A stretch of 64,000 bases of DNA from NCBI GenBank assembly GCA_017533605.1, contig JAFWKF010000004.1:111452-175451 (forward strand), in the 5' to 3' direction. The translations under genes and the position numbers were made by a program. Source of the stretch: Candidatus Saccharimonadota bacterium (GTDB lineage: Bacteria > Patescibacteriota > Saccharimonadia > Saccharimonadales > Saccharimonadaceae). Of this stretch, positions 51,901 through 59,395 are shown in pieces; positions within the stretch are counted from its first letter, which is position 1, and each line of letters opens with the position of its first letter. The notes beneath the pieces were generated by a model that was not told the origin of the DNA, ran no database searches, and worked only from the letters and a program-made list of their open reading frames with translations.

Positions 51901-52595
51901 TTGAACGTACTAACGATACTTCTTTCTGCCATCGCAGCCCTCTTTCTTTCGCAAATATTAAATGTAAAGAGGGCGCCGTAGGCGTTATTGGTGCCTCTCC
52001 TTCTATAGCTAGTACCGACAAAGACAAGCAAGCCATCATTGACAAATTCTTTACTAGTGGCGAACCAAACATTTCCAGTGGCGCTATTGCTCTAAATGAA
52101 GCTAGCGAAAACTATTACCATAGTAGCGGAGACCTCACAGTAGAAACTAGCACTGTTTATAAAGGTGCTACTAAGGTAATTCATTCCGATGGGGACATCA
52201 CGATAAACGGAAATATATATTATGATTCTGAGGGCAGTATGATTTTAAATGATATTCCAAAACTCGTAATTTATGCTGAAAACATTATTATCAACTGTGA
52301 CGTCACTAATATAGATGCAATACTTGTGGCTAATCAAAATGTCAAAACCTGCCAATCGGATGACATTAATTCTCCAGACAATTCCAACCCGCTCACTATT
52401 AATGGTGCTGTCATCTCAAATAGCTTCACGCCAAATCGCACTTATGGTGCAGCCACTGGCATTAATTCTGTAGTCCCAGCTGAAATAATCAATTTTGATC
52501 CTACTCTCTATCTATGGGGTGGCAGCAAAGCGGATGACAATGAATCCATCCTTCTAGACACCACTTACATTCGCGAAGTCTCCCCAAGATACTAG
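48948..52595 (+). CDS. Giant surface protein B (paralogue of the divergent 44686-48858 gene)
   Basis: 1215 residues with an N-terminal hydrophobic segment (WLACGVFVSVFFICFSYL, cleavage near YADD). It matches protein A along most of its length: TWSAVDYRTIYN, ENAGNCPINTSMDGTME, RCDGEGADCG, Cys modules (CSNTDGCKAKFYFDL, CDDGCSVTWQHGI) and the shared C-terminus (SLQIWGGNVYSRGRI, KNLAGITDY-like, NFDPTLYLWGGSKADD). It lacks the InlB-like repeat of protein A. The two genes are transcribed away from each other from an 89-bp gap holding two leaderless -10 boxes (TAATAT, 6 nt, ATG on each side). Confidence 0.85.
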   Translation: MHKHVEMLKSQKQMRAWLACGVFVSVFFICFSYLSPKTYADDEIALTANSYYSTKTCVQVKKDNGSYGSINDILGSDGIKKNWPNNTSITSNDYASIDKTNDCIVTKKEYDSTNYLGHYTVEIFEPVLTKLGGAKELTFKFTSEIVWNPNQGITWSAVDYRTIYNNGSDNRNSNKYNEVVGFCENAGNCPINTSMDGTMETEEKVKKIGNIQYGRIFQAGSKEITVSTHTNSGIQNPWFGVTSNYAVNNSFKDNDTVYILRCDGEGADCGVAGRERASADAVINVLYRSYIRNEFSGRARVQEGTGSYDSTTNKSSSGYILGKNGSANTITVNCSNTDGCKAKFYFDLKAEKGSGSVPWQIQKRSATKDATNSNGEAIYSWSNVSGSKYSGPSTPSSSGTNVVDFESALNPGQTVCYRIVYSQFTDEFATDNEKARTVTACAKSNSVTFSGYSKVISGSQSASTGWKNTGKTSNTAENTAWLQLSGCDDGCSVTWQHGIKSDQGLSSSTTNYKVTTRGKSEGVFPTTSPPEHSATLYTGQILCRGLEIDSKYSYSSSDGSVSVSTSSTRACVYAMGTAGSTIDIKAKKSSSTSWVDAPDGNPIWAKPTDVIDLKGEYTPKYQRAYNRTQPYTVKIEGTGTSTISVSNDPNDKKTIQQMFDSKVSPGWNNAFSIKLSGNQTAFDQAEKTNTIGKADKYSLQKTYTISSSDTGKSITASALTNNTDSTKTTPKQINFTYSPESPGESIGKNLVATVNRDSISDNAYIKVPYNFINTTSIITSGENIVYAGESKGFRFTINTNPRQNNTTDGKYATIVKNAKWKLEFFYNGGSISSTEKTGTLNSNSKAEGVSADKTISINIPDVIAGTEVCVRSAVYPKDSFNDTNLKTNAYDSGDANSWAYSERVCFIVAKRPSLQIWGGNVYSRGRIATGTSIKNNLAGITDYDISTKNNDNYVFGSWGELGIIASDRVTGLASGAATGLPLGNLERTNDTSFCHRSPLSFANIKCKEGAVGVIGASPSIASTDKDKQAIIDKFFTSGEPNISSGAIALNEASENYYHSSGDLTVETSTVYKGATKVIHSDGDITINGNIYYDSEGSMILNDIPKLVIYAENIIINCDVTNIDAILVANQNVKTCQSDDINSPDNSNPLTINGAVISNSFTPNRTYGAATGINSVVPAEIINFDPTLYLWGGSKADDNESILLDTTYIREVSPRY

Positions 52596-52612
52596 TATGA
52601 TATAATAAATGC

Positions 52613-53962
52613 ATGAAATCTAGGAGTCAGTTTGTTTGTCAGCAATGCGGTGCTGCCTACTCTAAGTGGGTAGGTCAATGCACAAACTGCCAAGCCTGGA
52701 ATTCTCTTACCGAAGAAATTATTGAATCTCCTGCTAATGTCAAATCCGCTCTGGCCAAAGGCGCCGTGTCCGGCAAAAAACTAAACTTTGTCAAAATTTC
52801 TACCATCACTCCATCCGATTCCAAAGCCAGACTTTCTACTGGTTTTTCTGATTTAAATACTGTGCTCGGCGGCGGTATTTTGCTAGGTTCAGTTTCTTTA
52901 CTAGCTGGTCAGCCGGGCATTGGTAAATCCACTTTACTCATGCAAGTTTGTGCCGAAATCGCCAAGACTCGTTCAGTATTATATATTTCTGGCGAGGAAT
53001 CGGCCGGCCAAGTCAAACTTCGCGCTGAAAGGCTCGGCGCCAAGTCCGATAAACTCAATTTTGCTTCCTCTACTTCCGGTAACGACATTGCCAAAACCAT
53101 TGAAACCGGCGAATTTGATTTGGTGATTGTAGATTCTATCCAAACTCTCGCTATGAACGAAATCTCATCCGCTCCCGGCACCGTGTCGCAGGTTACAAAT
53201 TGCGGTAATCTCATTATCCGCTCTGCTAAATCTACTGACACTGCCGTTATAATCGTTGGCCACGTTACCAAAGAAGGTACGCTTGCCGGGCCAAAAGTCC
53301 TAGAACATTTAGTAGATGTAGTATTAAACTTTGAAGGCGATCGCTACGGCGGGTTCAAAACTATCCGCGCCGTCAAAAACCGTTTTGGTTCTACTAATGA
53401 AGTCGCGATTTACGAGATGGTAAGTTCTGGCTTAAAAGAAGTTAAAAACCCGTCCGAAGCTCTGCTTGCCGAACGCACCAATACAGACGGCTCAATTATT
53501 TTAGCGACTTTAGAAGGAAATCGTCCAATTCTAGTAGAAATTCAAGCCCTTGCCACCAAGACAAATTTTGGTTATCCTAAACGCACTGCCAGCGGCTTTG
53601 ATTTGAACCGTTTAAATCTGTTAATTGCCGTTTTGGAGCGCCGTACCAAACTTCATTTGTCCGACAAAGATATTTTTGTAAATGTGGTGGGCGGTATGAA
53701 ACTTTCTGACTCCGCCGCTGACCTCGCTGTTTGTATGGCCATCGCTAGCGCCGTGGCCGGTCGCAAACTTGGCGAAGAATACGTAGTGTTTGGTGAAGTT
53801 GGCCTAGGTGGCGAAATCCGCTCCGCTTTCCGTGCTGACCAACGCATTGCCGAAGCTAAAAAACTAGGGTTCAAGCACGCCATCGCTCCCGCTACTATTC
53901 ATGACAAATTTGTAATTCCAGCAAAAGACCTTCGCGAAACTTTAATTAAGTATGTTAAATGA
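52613..53962 (+). CDS. radA: DNA repair ATPase RadA (Sms)
   Basis: Branch-migration helicase that works with RecA. A zinc finger uses Cys9, Cys12, Cys23 and Cys26; the RecA-like domain has Walker A GQPGIGKST (99-107) and Walker B LVIVDSIQTL; the RadA-specific motif is KNRFGSTNE; a LonP-like C-terminal domain ends the protein. 449 residues is normal. The promoter is leaderless (TGATATAAT, 6 nt, ATG). Its TGA overlaps the ruvC ATG (ATGA). Confidence 0.97.
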   Translation: MKSRSQFVCQQCGAAYSKWVGQCTNCQAWNSLTEEIIESPANVKSALAKGAVSGKKLNFVKISTITPSDSKARLSTGFSDLNTVLGGGILLGSVSLLAGQPGIGKSTLLMQVCAEIAKTRSVLYISGEESAGQVKLRAERLGAKSDKLNFASSTSGNDIAKTIETGEFDLVIVDSIQTLAMNEISSAPGTVSQVTNCGNLIIRSAKSTDTAVIIVGHVTKEGTLAGPKVLEHLVDVVLNFEGDRYGGFKTIRAVKNRFGSTNEVAIYEMVSSGLKEVKNPSEALLAERTNTDGSIILATLEGNRPILVEIQALATKTNFGYPKRTASGFDLNRLNLLIAVLERRTKLHLSDKDIFVNVVGGMKLSDSAADLAVCMAIASAVAGRKLGEEYVVFGEVGLGGEIRSAFRADQRIAEAKKLGFKHAIAPATIHDKFVIPAKDLRETLIKYVK

Positions 53963-54474
53963 AAATCTTAGGCATTGACCCGGGCATTGGTAGATGTGGT
54001 TTTGGACTTATAGAAACTTCCACCGGCACCACATCTAAAGCTCTTGATTATGGCATTGTTACTACCACCGTAGATGCGCCACTGCCTTCACGCCTAAAAG
54101 AACTCTACGATTCTTTAAATGAAGTTTTTGACCAAACCAAACCCGAAATCGTAGCCGTAGAAAAACTGTTTTTTTCTAAAAACATCACCACCGGCATAGC
54201 CGTAGCCGAAGCCCGCGGCATCGTGCTTTTGATTGCCGAACAAAAAGGCCTCACTACCTACGAATACTCTCCAAACGAAATCAAAAAAGCTCTAACCAGC
54301 TATGGCTCAGCTAGTAAATCACAAATGCAAGAAATGGTTCGCCTTCACTTAAATCTAGACCAAAAACCTAAACCCGACGATGCCGCCGATGCTCTCGCCG
54401 CCGCCATCACCTGCAGTTTTCTCTACCGCTCCGGCCCTAATAATAGCTATAAATTTTCTAACACTAGACACTAA
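53959..54474 (+). CDS. ruvC: Holliday junction resolvase RuvC
   Basis: Cuts Holliday junctions. ILGIDPGIGRCGFGLIE carries the first catalytic Asp (Asp6), AVEKLFFSKN the catalytic Glu, and KPDDAADALAAAITC the final Asp pair. 171 residues. It is coupled to radA by ATGA. The stop codon lies inside the left arm of palindromic element copy 3, which separates it from ruvA. ruvB is not in the window. Confidence 0.96.
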   Translation: MKILGIDPGIGRCGFGLIETSTGTTSKALDYGIVTTTVDAPLPSRLKELYDSLNEVFDQTKPEIVAVEKLFFSKNITTGIAVAEARGIVLLIAEQKGLTTYEYSPNEIKKALTSYGSASKSQMQEMVRLHLNLDQKPKPDDAADALAAAITCSFLYRSGPNNSYKFSNTRH

Positions 54475-54552
54475 ACAAGCTTTTCATTTTGAGGACCGTA
54501 AGCTTGGCCGAGCGGCCTAGAGCGTGTCCGAAAAAGAAAAGCTTGTTTAGTG
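54469..54552 (+). mobile_element. GC-rich palindromic element, copy 3 (between ruvC and ruvA)
   Basis: Perfect 17-bp arms CACTAAACAAGCTTTTC (54469-54485) and GAAAAGCTTGTTTAGTG (54536-54552). The core TTTTGAGGACCGTAAGC ... TAGAGCGTGTCCGAAAAA parallels copy 1 (TTTTGAAGGGGGTCCGGAGC ... AGACGCGCCCCGAAAAA), with an inner hairpin GGCC-GAGC-GGCC. The left arm covers the ruvC stop codon and the right arm ends 1 bp before the ruvA -10 box. It could also act as a transcript-end hairpin. Confidence 0.75.
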
Positions 54553-54566
54553 GTATAATATAAAAC

Positions 54567-55142
54567 ATGATAGCGCATTTAAAGGGCGAAGTAGTAGAAA
54601 AATTTGGTAATTCTTTGATTTTGGACGTTCACGGCGTAGGCTACGAAGTGATGGTCCCCACGCCAGATTTTGAAAATGCTAATTTAAAAGAAGAACGCAA
54701 GTTTTATACCTATCACAACATCCGCGAAAATGCCGAAGAACTCTACGGTTTTTCTAGTTTAATGGCTAAAAAGCTATTTGAACTATTGATTTCAGTTCAG
54801 GGTATTGGGCCAAAAGCTGGCATCGCAATTTTATCACTCGCCGATGCCGAGGAGGTTCGTAATGCCATCGCCAATGCCGACACCGCCTTTATTTCCAAAG
54901 CCTCCGGCGTGGGCAAAAAATCCGCCGAACGTCTCGTGGTAGATTTAAGAGACAAAGTTGGCATTCCATCTCACTACGGTGCCACCGAAGCTAAGTATAT
55001 TAAAGCAAGCGAAGAACCAGACGAAGCCCTAGATGCCCTCATCGCTCTCGGTTTTCCATTAAAAGAAGCCACCGCCGCACTAGAAAAAGTGGATAAAACT
55101 TTGCCTACCGAAGAACGTATCAAATTGGCCTTGAAAAATTAA
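54567..55142 (+). CDS. ruvA: Holliday junction branch-migration protein RuvA
   Basis: Binds Holliday junctions and loads RuvB. The N-terminal OB fold (MIAHLKGEVVEKFGNSLILD, GVGYEVMVP), paired helix-hairpin-helix motifs (VQGIGPKAGIAIL and ASGVGKKSAERLVVDL) and the C-terminal RuvB-binding three-helix domain are all present. 191 residues. Its own leaderless promoter (TGGTATAAT, 7 nt, ATG) lies right after palindromic element copy 3. Confidence 0.97.
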   Translation: MIAHLKGEVVEKFGNSLILDVHGVGYEVMVPTPDFENANLKEERKFYTYHNIRENAEELYGFSSLMAKKLFELLISVQGIGPKAGIAILSLADAEEVRNAIANADTAFISKASGVGKKSAERLVVDLRDKVGIPSHYGATEAKYIKASEEPDEALDALIALGFPLKEATAALEKVDKTLPTEERIKLALKN

Positions 55143-55191
55143 AATAAGTATGGTAAAATAACAGGTAATCGTTTAATAATAAAGGTAAAAT

Positions 55192-55677
55192 ATGAGTTTT
55201 TCTATTCTAAAAGAGATTGGTGATGCACAGAAGAAGAAAGCAGTAGTTGATGTTCGCTCTGGTGATACTGTGCGTGTCACGCAAAAAATCAAAGAGGGCA
55301 ACAAATTTCGCTCTCAGACTTTTGAAGGTGTAGTTATCCGTGTAGATCGCAAAGATTCCCACACGGCTCGTATCGTTGTTCGCAAAGTTACTTCTGGTGT
55401 AGGCGTAGAAAAGTCCTACTTAATCCACTCACCATTAGTAGAAAAGATTGAGATCACTAAACGTTCCAAGGTCCGCCGCAACAATTTGAGCTACATGCGC
55501 AAACGCTCTGGTAAATCTGCTCGTCTTACTGGCAAAGATTTTGATCGCGCCGCTGTCAATGACGTTAGCGTAGCTGAAGAGCCAGCCGAAGAAGCACCAG
55601 CTGAAGCTCCTAAAGAAGAAACCCCAGCCGAAGCAGCCAAAGAAACCGAAGAACCTAAAACCGAAACCGCAGAATAA
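55192..55677 (+). CDS. rplS: 50S ribosomal protein L19 with acidic tail
   Basis: L19 sits at the 30S-50S interface. Residues 1-115 are the L19 core (GDTVRVTQKIKEGNKFRSQTFEGVVI, GVGVEKSYLIHSPLVEKIEI, KVRRNNLSYMRKRSGKSARL). Residues about 120-161 form an Ala/Glu/Pro-rich acidic extension (EEPAEEAPAEAPKEE), like the tail on L25 in this genome. A TGGTAAAAT box and AAAGG Shine-Dalgarno precede the ATG. The TAATG overlap couples it to the rnhB-yraN gene. Confidence 0.95.
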   Translation: MSFSILKEIGDAQKKKAVVDVRSGDTVRVTQKIKEGNKFRSQTFEGVVIRVDRKDSHTARIVVRKVTSGVGVEKSYLIHSPLVEKIEITKRSKVRRNNLSYMRKRSGKSARLTGKDFDRAAVNDVSVAEEPAEEAPAEAPKEETPAEAAKETEEPKTETAE

Positions 55678-56636
55678 TGGCAATTCTCGGGATTGATGAA
55701 GTTGGTCGCGGGCCCCTAGCGGGCCCGCTTGTTGTGGGCGCTGTAATTTTACCAGAAGACAAACCAGATTGGGTGCAAGATTTAAAAGATTCCAAAAGAC
55801 TCACCGCCAAAAAACGCGCTGAACTTAGTGATATTATTTTAAACCAAGCTCCTGCTACCGGCCTAGGTTGGGTAAAGCCAAAAGAACTAGACGAAATCGG
55901 TATTTCCGCCGCCCTCGCACTTGCGACCAAAAGAGCCGTGAAGTCAGTTCAAAGCCTTCACGCGACTTTTAATCAGATAATAATTGACGGTAAAGTTAAT
56001 TTTTTAAAGGGAACTGCACTCGCTAAATATGTTTCCACTATGCCAAAAGCCGATGATTTAATTAAGGAAGTTTCCGCCGCTTCTATCATTGCAAAAGTCG
56101 CTCGTGACAACTATATGATCAAGCTAGCCGAAAAGTATCCACAGTATGGTTTTGACCAACATGTCGGTTATGGCACCGCTAGACATATCGCTGCTATTCA
56201 TGAATTTGGTATTACTCCTGAGCATCGCAAAAGTTTTGAGCCCATCAAAAGCATGGTCGGTTTCTCTCGCCCCACTAAAACTGTTGTAAAAAATACAACA
56301 TCTATTGGTAATCGTGGCGAGCAAGCCGTAGTAGAAAAACTAATTAATGATGGTCACATAATTCTAGCCCGGAATTATAAAACCAAAATCGCTGAGGTTG
56401 ATATTATCTCTATGCAAGATAATTATTTATATTTTACCGAAGTCAAATATCGCAAAAACAATAACTACGGTTCACCGCTCACTGCCATCACTAAAGACAA
56501 GCAAATTAAAATGCGTCGTGGCGCCGAAATGTTCATCAAAATTCACCCAGAGTACAAAAACCACGACATCATTCTCGCCGCCGCTGCCGTTTCTGGCGAC
56601 GATTTTCAGGTAGATGATTGGTTTATGATTATCTAA
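55677..56636 (+). CDS. rnhB: Fusion: ribonuclease HII + YraN-family nuclease domain
   Basis: 319 residues. Residues 1-200 are RNase HII, which removes ribonucleotides from DNA: GIDEVGRGPLAGPLVVGAV (catalytic Asp6, Glu7), IIIDGKVNF, KVSAASIIAKV-type segment and YGFDQHVGYGTARH. Residues about 205-319 are a UPF0102/YraN domain of the restriction-endonuclease-like fold: GNRGEQAVVEKLINDGHIILARNYK, AEVDIISMQDN, YFTEVKYR (the E-D-ExK set). In many bacteria rplS, rnhB and yraN are neighbours; here the last two are one protein. Its stop overlaps the convergent ychF end by 4 bp. Confidence 0.93.
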   Translation: MAILGIDEVGRGPLAGPLVVGAVILPEDKPDWVQDLKDSKRLTAKKRAELSDIILNQAPATGLGWVKPKELDEIGISAALALATKRAVKSVQSLHATFNQIIIDGKVNFLKGTALAKYVSTMPKADDLIKEVSAASIIAKVARDNYMIKLAEKYPQYGFDQHVGYGTARHIAAIHEFGITPEHRKSFEPIKSMVGFSRPTKTVVKNTTSIGNRGEQAVVEKLINDGHIILARNYKTKIAEVDIISMQDNYLYFTEVKYRKNNNYGSPLTAITKDKQIKMRRGAEMFIKIHPEYKNHDIILAAAAVSGDDFQVDDWFMII

Positions 56637-57622
56637 ACATTAAATTTAAATTCAACTACATCGCCATCTTGCATCACGTAGGTTTTGCCCTCAGTGCGAA
56701 GTTTGCCGGCTGCCTTCACCGCCTGCTCGCTCCCAAGAGTTTTTAAATCATCATAATTACAAACCGCTGCCGCGATAAAACCTCGCTCAAAATCTGTATG
56801 AATTGTGCCGGCCGCTTCAGGAGCCGTGGCGCCCTTCTTGATAGTCCAAGCTCGGCATTCTTTTTTTCCGGCCGTCAAAAATGACTGCAAACCAAGAGTT
56901 TTGTAAGCTGCCTTAATCAGCTCACCCAGAGCATCATCCTTTACGCCGTAGCTTTCCAAAAATTCTTTCCGCTCATTCCGGTCCATGCCAGACATTTCTT
57001 CTTCTAGTTTGGCATTTACAAAAATCGCTTCGCAGGGCTTAACAAGTTCCCTTAATTTATTTTGTAAATCCTGGTCGGTTAAACCATCCTCATCCACATT
57101 AAACATATAAATCACAGGTTTTTCAGTAAGGTACGGAATATTTTCATCCGCCGGATCTTTTTTGCGCTTAGCTTCTACTTTAGCCTTAGTCTCTTCATCC
57201 GCCAGTTGTAGTTCCAAATTAATAATATCAATATCATCCTTGGCTTGCGCCACAATATCTTCTTCAATTTTATTATCGGCTCGCACAATGTCATTATTTT
57301 TAAAAGCCCGCACCACGTGGCAAATTGCTTGGCATTCACGAATATGTGCGAGAAACTTATTACCCAGCCCCTCTCCTTTACTCGCTCCCGCTACTAGCCC
57401 AGCAATATCCACAAACTCTACCGTAGCCGGTACGACTTTGTTAGTTTCGTACATTTTAGCCAGCACTTCTAATCGCTCATCCGGTACCGGCACAATCCCG
57501 ACATTTGGCTCAATCGTAGCAAAAGGATAATTCGCCGCAAGTGCCCCCGCATTTGTAAGCGCATTAAATAATGTAGATTTCCCCACATTCGGCAGCCCAA
57601 CAATTCCAATCTTTAAATTCAT
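56633..57622 (-). CDS. ychF: Ribosome-associated P-loop NTPase YchF
   Basis: YchF/OLA1 family, binds ribosomes and prefers ATP. IGIVGLPNVGKSTLFNALT (G1), DIAGLVAGASKGEGLGN (G3), NVDEDGL in place of NKxD, and the C-terminal TGS domain (RAWTIKKGATAPEAAGTIHTDFERGFI-type, KLRTEGKTYVMQDGDVV). 329 residues, a little short. The promoter is leaderless (TGTTATAAT on the minus strand, 7 nt, ATG), and is divergent from the GNAT gene across 38 bp. Confidence 0.95.
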   Translation of the reverse strand: MNLKIGIVGLPNVGKSTLFNALTNAGALAANYPFATIEPNVGIVPVPDERLEVLAKMYETNKVVPATVEFVDIAGLVAGASKGEGLGNKFLAHIRECQAICHVVRAFKNNDIVRADNKIEEDIVAQAKDDIDIINLELQLADEETKAKVEAKRKKDPADENIPYLTEKPVIYMFNVDEDGLTDQDLQNKLRELVKPCEAIFVNAKLEEEMSGMDRNERKEFLESYGVKDDALGELIKAAYKTLGLQSFLTAGKKECRAWTIKKGATAPEAAGTIHTDFERGFIAAAVCNYDDLKTLGSEQAVKAAGKLRTEGKTYVMQDGDVVEFKFNV

Positions 57623-57660
57623 ATCTGTAATTATAACATATTTATTGTATAATTTAAGAC

Positions 57661-58134
57661 ATGGCTATCAGACAAGCAACAACCGAAGACATTCCCCGCA
57701 TAGCGGAAATACTAGTTTTTTCAAAACGAAAAAACTATCGCTATATTTTCAAAAATGACGTTGCCTCGTTTACCGAATTGCAAGTTTATCCACTAGCAAA
57801 AAATCTTTTTGAAAACCCAAATCTCCTAAAAAACGTTTTTGTATATGATGATGAATTCGTTAAAGGGTTAATACGTATTGATGGCGCAGAAATCAAGGAA
57901 CTTTATGTAGATCCATTTTTTGAAAGAAAAGGCATTGGCGGGAATTTATTAAATTATGCTATTTCCAATTATCATGTCCAAGAACTATGGGTTTTAGACA
58001 AAAACGAAAAAGCCAAAAACTTTTATTTAAAACATGGTTTTACCGAAACGAATCAAGTAAGGGAAGTACCAGAAGCACCGGGCTCTAAAATTACAGAAAG
58101 AAAAATGGCATTAGACCACTTAGCTAATCACTGA
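57661..58134 (+). CDS. GNAT-family acetyltransferase
   Basis: 157 residues. The acetyl-CoA site is FFERKGIGGNLLNYAI (Q/R-x-x-G-x-G type), preceded by the strand IKELYVDP and followed by LWVLDKNEKAKNFYLKHGFTE, the standard GNAT ending. The substrate is unknown. It may modify a protein N-terminus, an amine or an antibiotic. It is leaderless (TATAAT, 7 nt, ATG) and divergent from ychF. Confidence 0.88.
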   Translation: MAIRQATTEDIPRIAEILVFSKRKNYRYIFKNDVASFTELQVYPLAKNLFENPNLLKNVFVYDDEFVKGLIRIDGAEIKELYVDPFFERKGIGGNLLNYAISNYHVQELWVLDKNEKAKNFYLKHGFTETNQVREVPEAPGSKITERKMALDHLANH

Positions 58135-58249
58135 CGCCATTTTCTCAATAAAATCACAAACTTTTGCGCAATCTAAATATTTTTATGGCATACATTCATT
58201 ATGACAAAAGAATTGGTAGCACGTAAGGGAATACATTAAAGATTCTAGG

Positions 58250-58840
58250 CTATTTTTCCCTTAAATGCATAGTATCTCGTCTTATTGCCTCTAATTCTGC
58301 CAGGCTAGTTTTTCCATCATCCCATTTTGGTGGCAGAGAATGTTTGTTTGCTCTCATCGCTTTTCCAAAAGCTAGTGGATGAGCTTTCTTGGCCTCCATC
58401 GCCTCGCGATAGGCCCGCTCTTTTCTTCTGCCCCATATTTCCCTCTCTTCACTGTTACCTAAATCCTTAATCCTCCTCATCTCTCCGTATTGTTTTCTTT
58501 CCTCTGGTGTAGTGTAATCACCTATTTGTGAAGGTGTTTTTTCTTTCGCCACCTTTAAACTGAGATGAGCAAATTCGCTTTCAAATGCTGCACGAGCCGT
58601 AGCTGCCGGTATGTCGGCCCCATAGTGTTCCATATTCCATTCGTGCTCAGTTCGTCTCTCTAACTCTTCTGCACTTTTCCTGCGTTGTTCCTCAATATCT
58701 GGGTTACTAGATACTAAAGGATGTCGCCATTTTGTTTCTTGACTTCCTCTAAATGGAACTTCACTTACGCTATCCCAGCCCCCACTACTTCCGTCTCCGA
58801 CATTTTCAGATTTATTACCTATTCCTTCTTGTTTGAACAT
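58250..58840 (-). CDS. Hydrophilic charged protein of unknown function
   Basis: 196 residues from ATG 58840, chosen because AAAAAAGGAGA precedes it; an upstream in-frame start would overlap the flavodoxin gene. It is rich in Glu, Lys and Arg and predicted to be helical (RKQYGEMRRIKDLGN, REIWGRRKERAYREAMEAKK), with no signal peptide or membrane helix. I do not recognise it. It lies 17 nt after the flavodoxin gene on the same strand and is probably co-transcribed. The 115 bp between it and the GNAT gene show nothing clear. Confidence 0.65.
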   Translation of the reverse strand: MFKQEGIGNKSENVGDGSSGGWDSVSEVPFRGSQETKWRHPLVSSNPDIEEQRRKSAEELERRTEHEWNMEHYGADIPAATARAAFESEFAHLSLKVAKEKTPSQIGDYTTPEERKQYGEMRRIKDLGNSEEREIWGRRKERAYREAMEAKKAHPLAFGKAMRANKHSLPPKWDDGKTSLAELEAIRRDTMHLREK

Positions 58841-58857
58841 ATTATTCTCCTTTTTTA

Positions 58858-59340
58858 TTATACACCTAACCCTTCGCACCACTCTTTAACTTTGCTCTCA
58901 AGCGCATCTTGGAAAAATCTAAATCCTTCTTTCCACTCGCCGCCCTTGGCATCTTTTTTCAAAAGTAAATCACTATCACCTAGTCCCGAAGTATGCGAAG
59001 TGCAAAACGGCAATACAGTCTTACCCGTAAAATCCATCGCCTTCACAAAATTATTAATCGGCCAGGCCGCAATGCCATACCAAATCGGGTATCCAATAAT
59101 CACGCGGTCATATTCCTCCCAGCCTTCCACATCCGTACTTTCTAGCTTCATCTCGCGCTTTGCTTCATCATCGTGTTCGTGTGTCACCCTAGAGTCATCA
59201 TTTGTCCAATCTAAATCTTCGGCAGTGTATCTAGTCTCTGGTACTACTTCAAAAATATCTGCCCCTAAATTCTCTGCTATCATCTCAGCGATCCTGCGGG
59301 TGTGCCCCTCAGCTGAATAATAAACAACTAATGTTTTCAT
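58858..59340 (-). CDS. Flavodoxin-like protein
   Basis: 160 residues with the flavodoxin phosphate loop YYSAEGHTRRIAEMIAENL (residues about 7-25), VIIGYPIWYG for the FMN edge and CTSHTSGLGDSD for the second flavin loop. This layout fits the short NAD(P)H- or electron-carrying flavodoxins related to the flavodoxin_4 group in Firmicutes. It may give electrons to a reductase not seen here. A strong Shine-Dalgarno AAAGGAGGAG precedes the ATG. Confidence 0.9.
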   Translation of the reverse strand: MKTLVVYYSAEGHTRRIAEMIAENLGADIFEVVPETRYTAEDLDWTNDDSRVTHEHDDEAKREMKLESTDVEGWEEYDRVIIGYPIWYGIAAWPINNFVKAMDFTGKTVLPFCTSHTSGLGDSDLLLKKDAKGGEWKEGFRFFQDALESKVKEWCEGLGV

Positions 59341-59395
59341 AACTCCTCCTTTCTTTCATTTTAACATATTTGCAGATTTGTGATAAACTAAAAAG

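Noticed and set aside
54500..54530. A tRNA-Ser/Leu-like D-arm (TTGGCCGAGCGGCCTAGAGCG).
   Set aside because: No acceptor stem, anticodon arm or T arm fits around it. The sequence is better explained as the inner hairpin of palindromic element copy 3.
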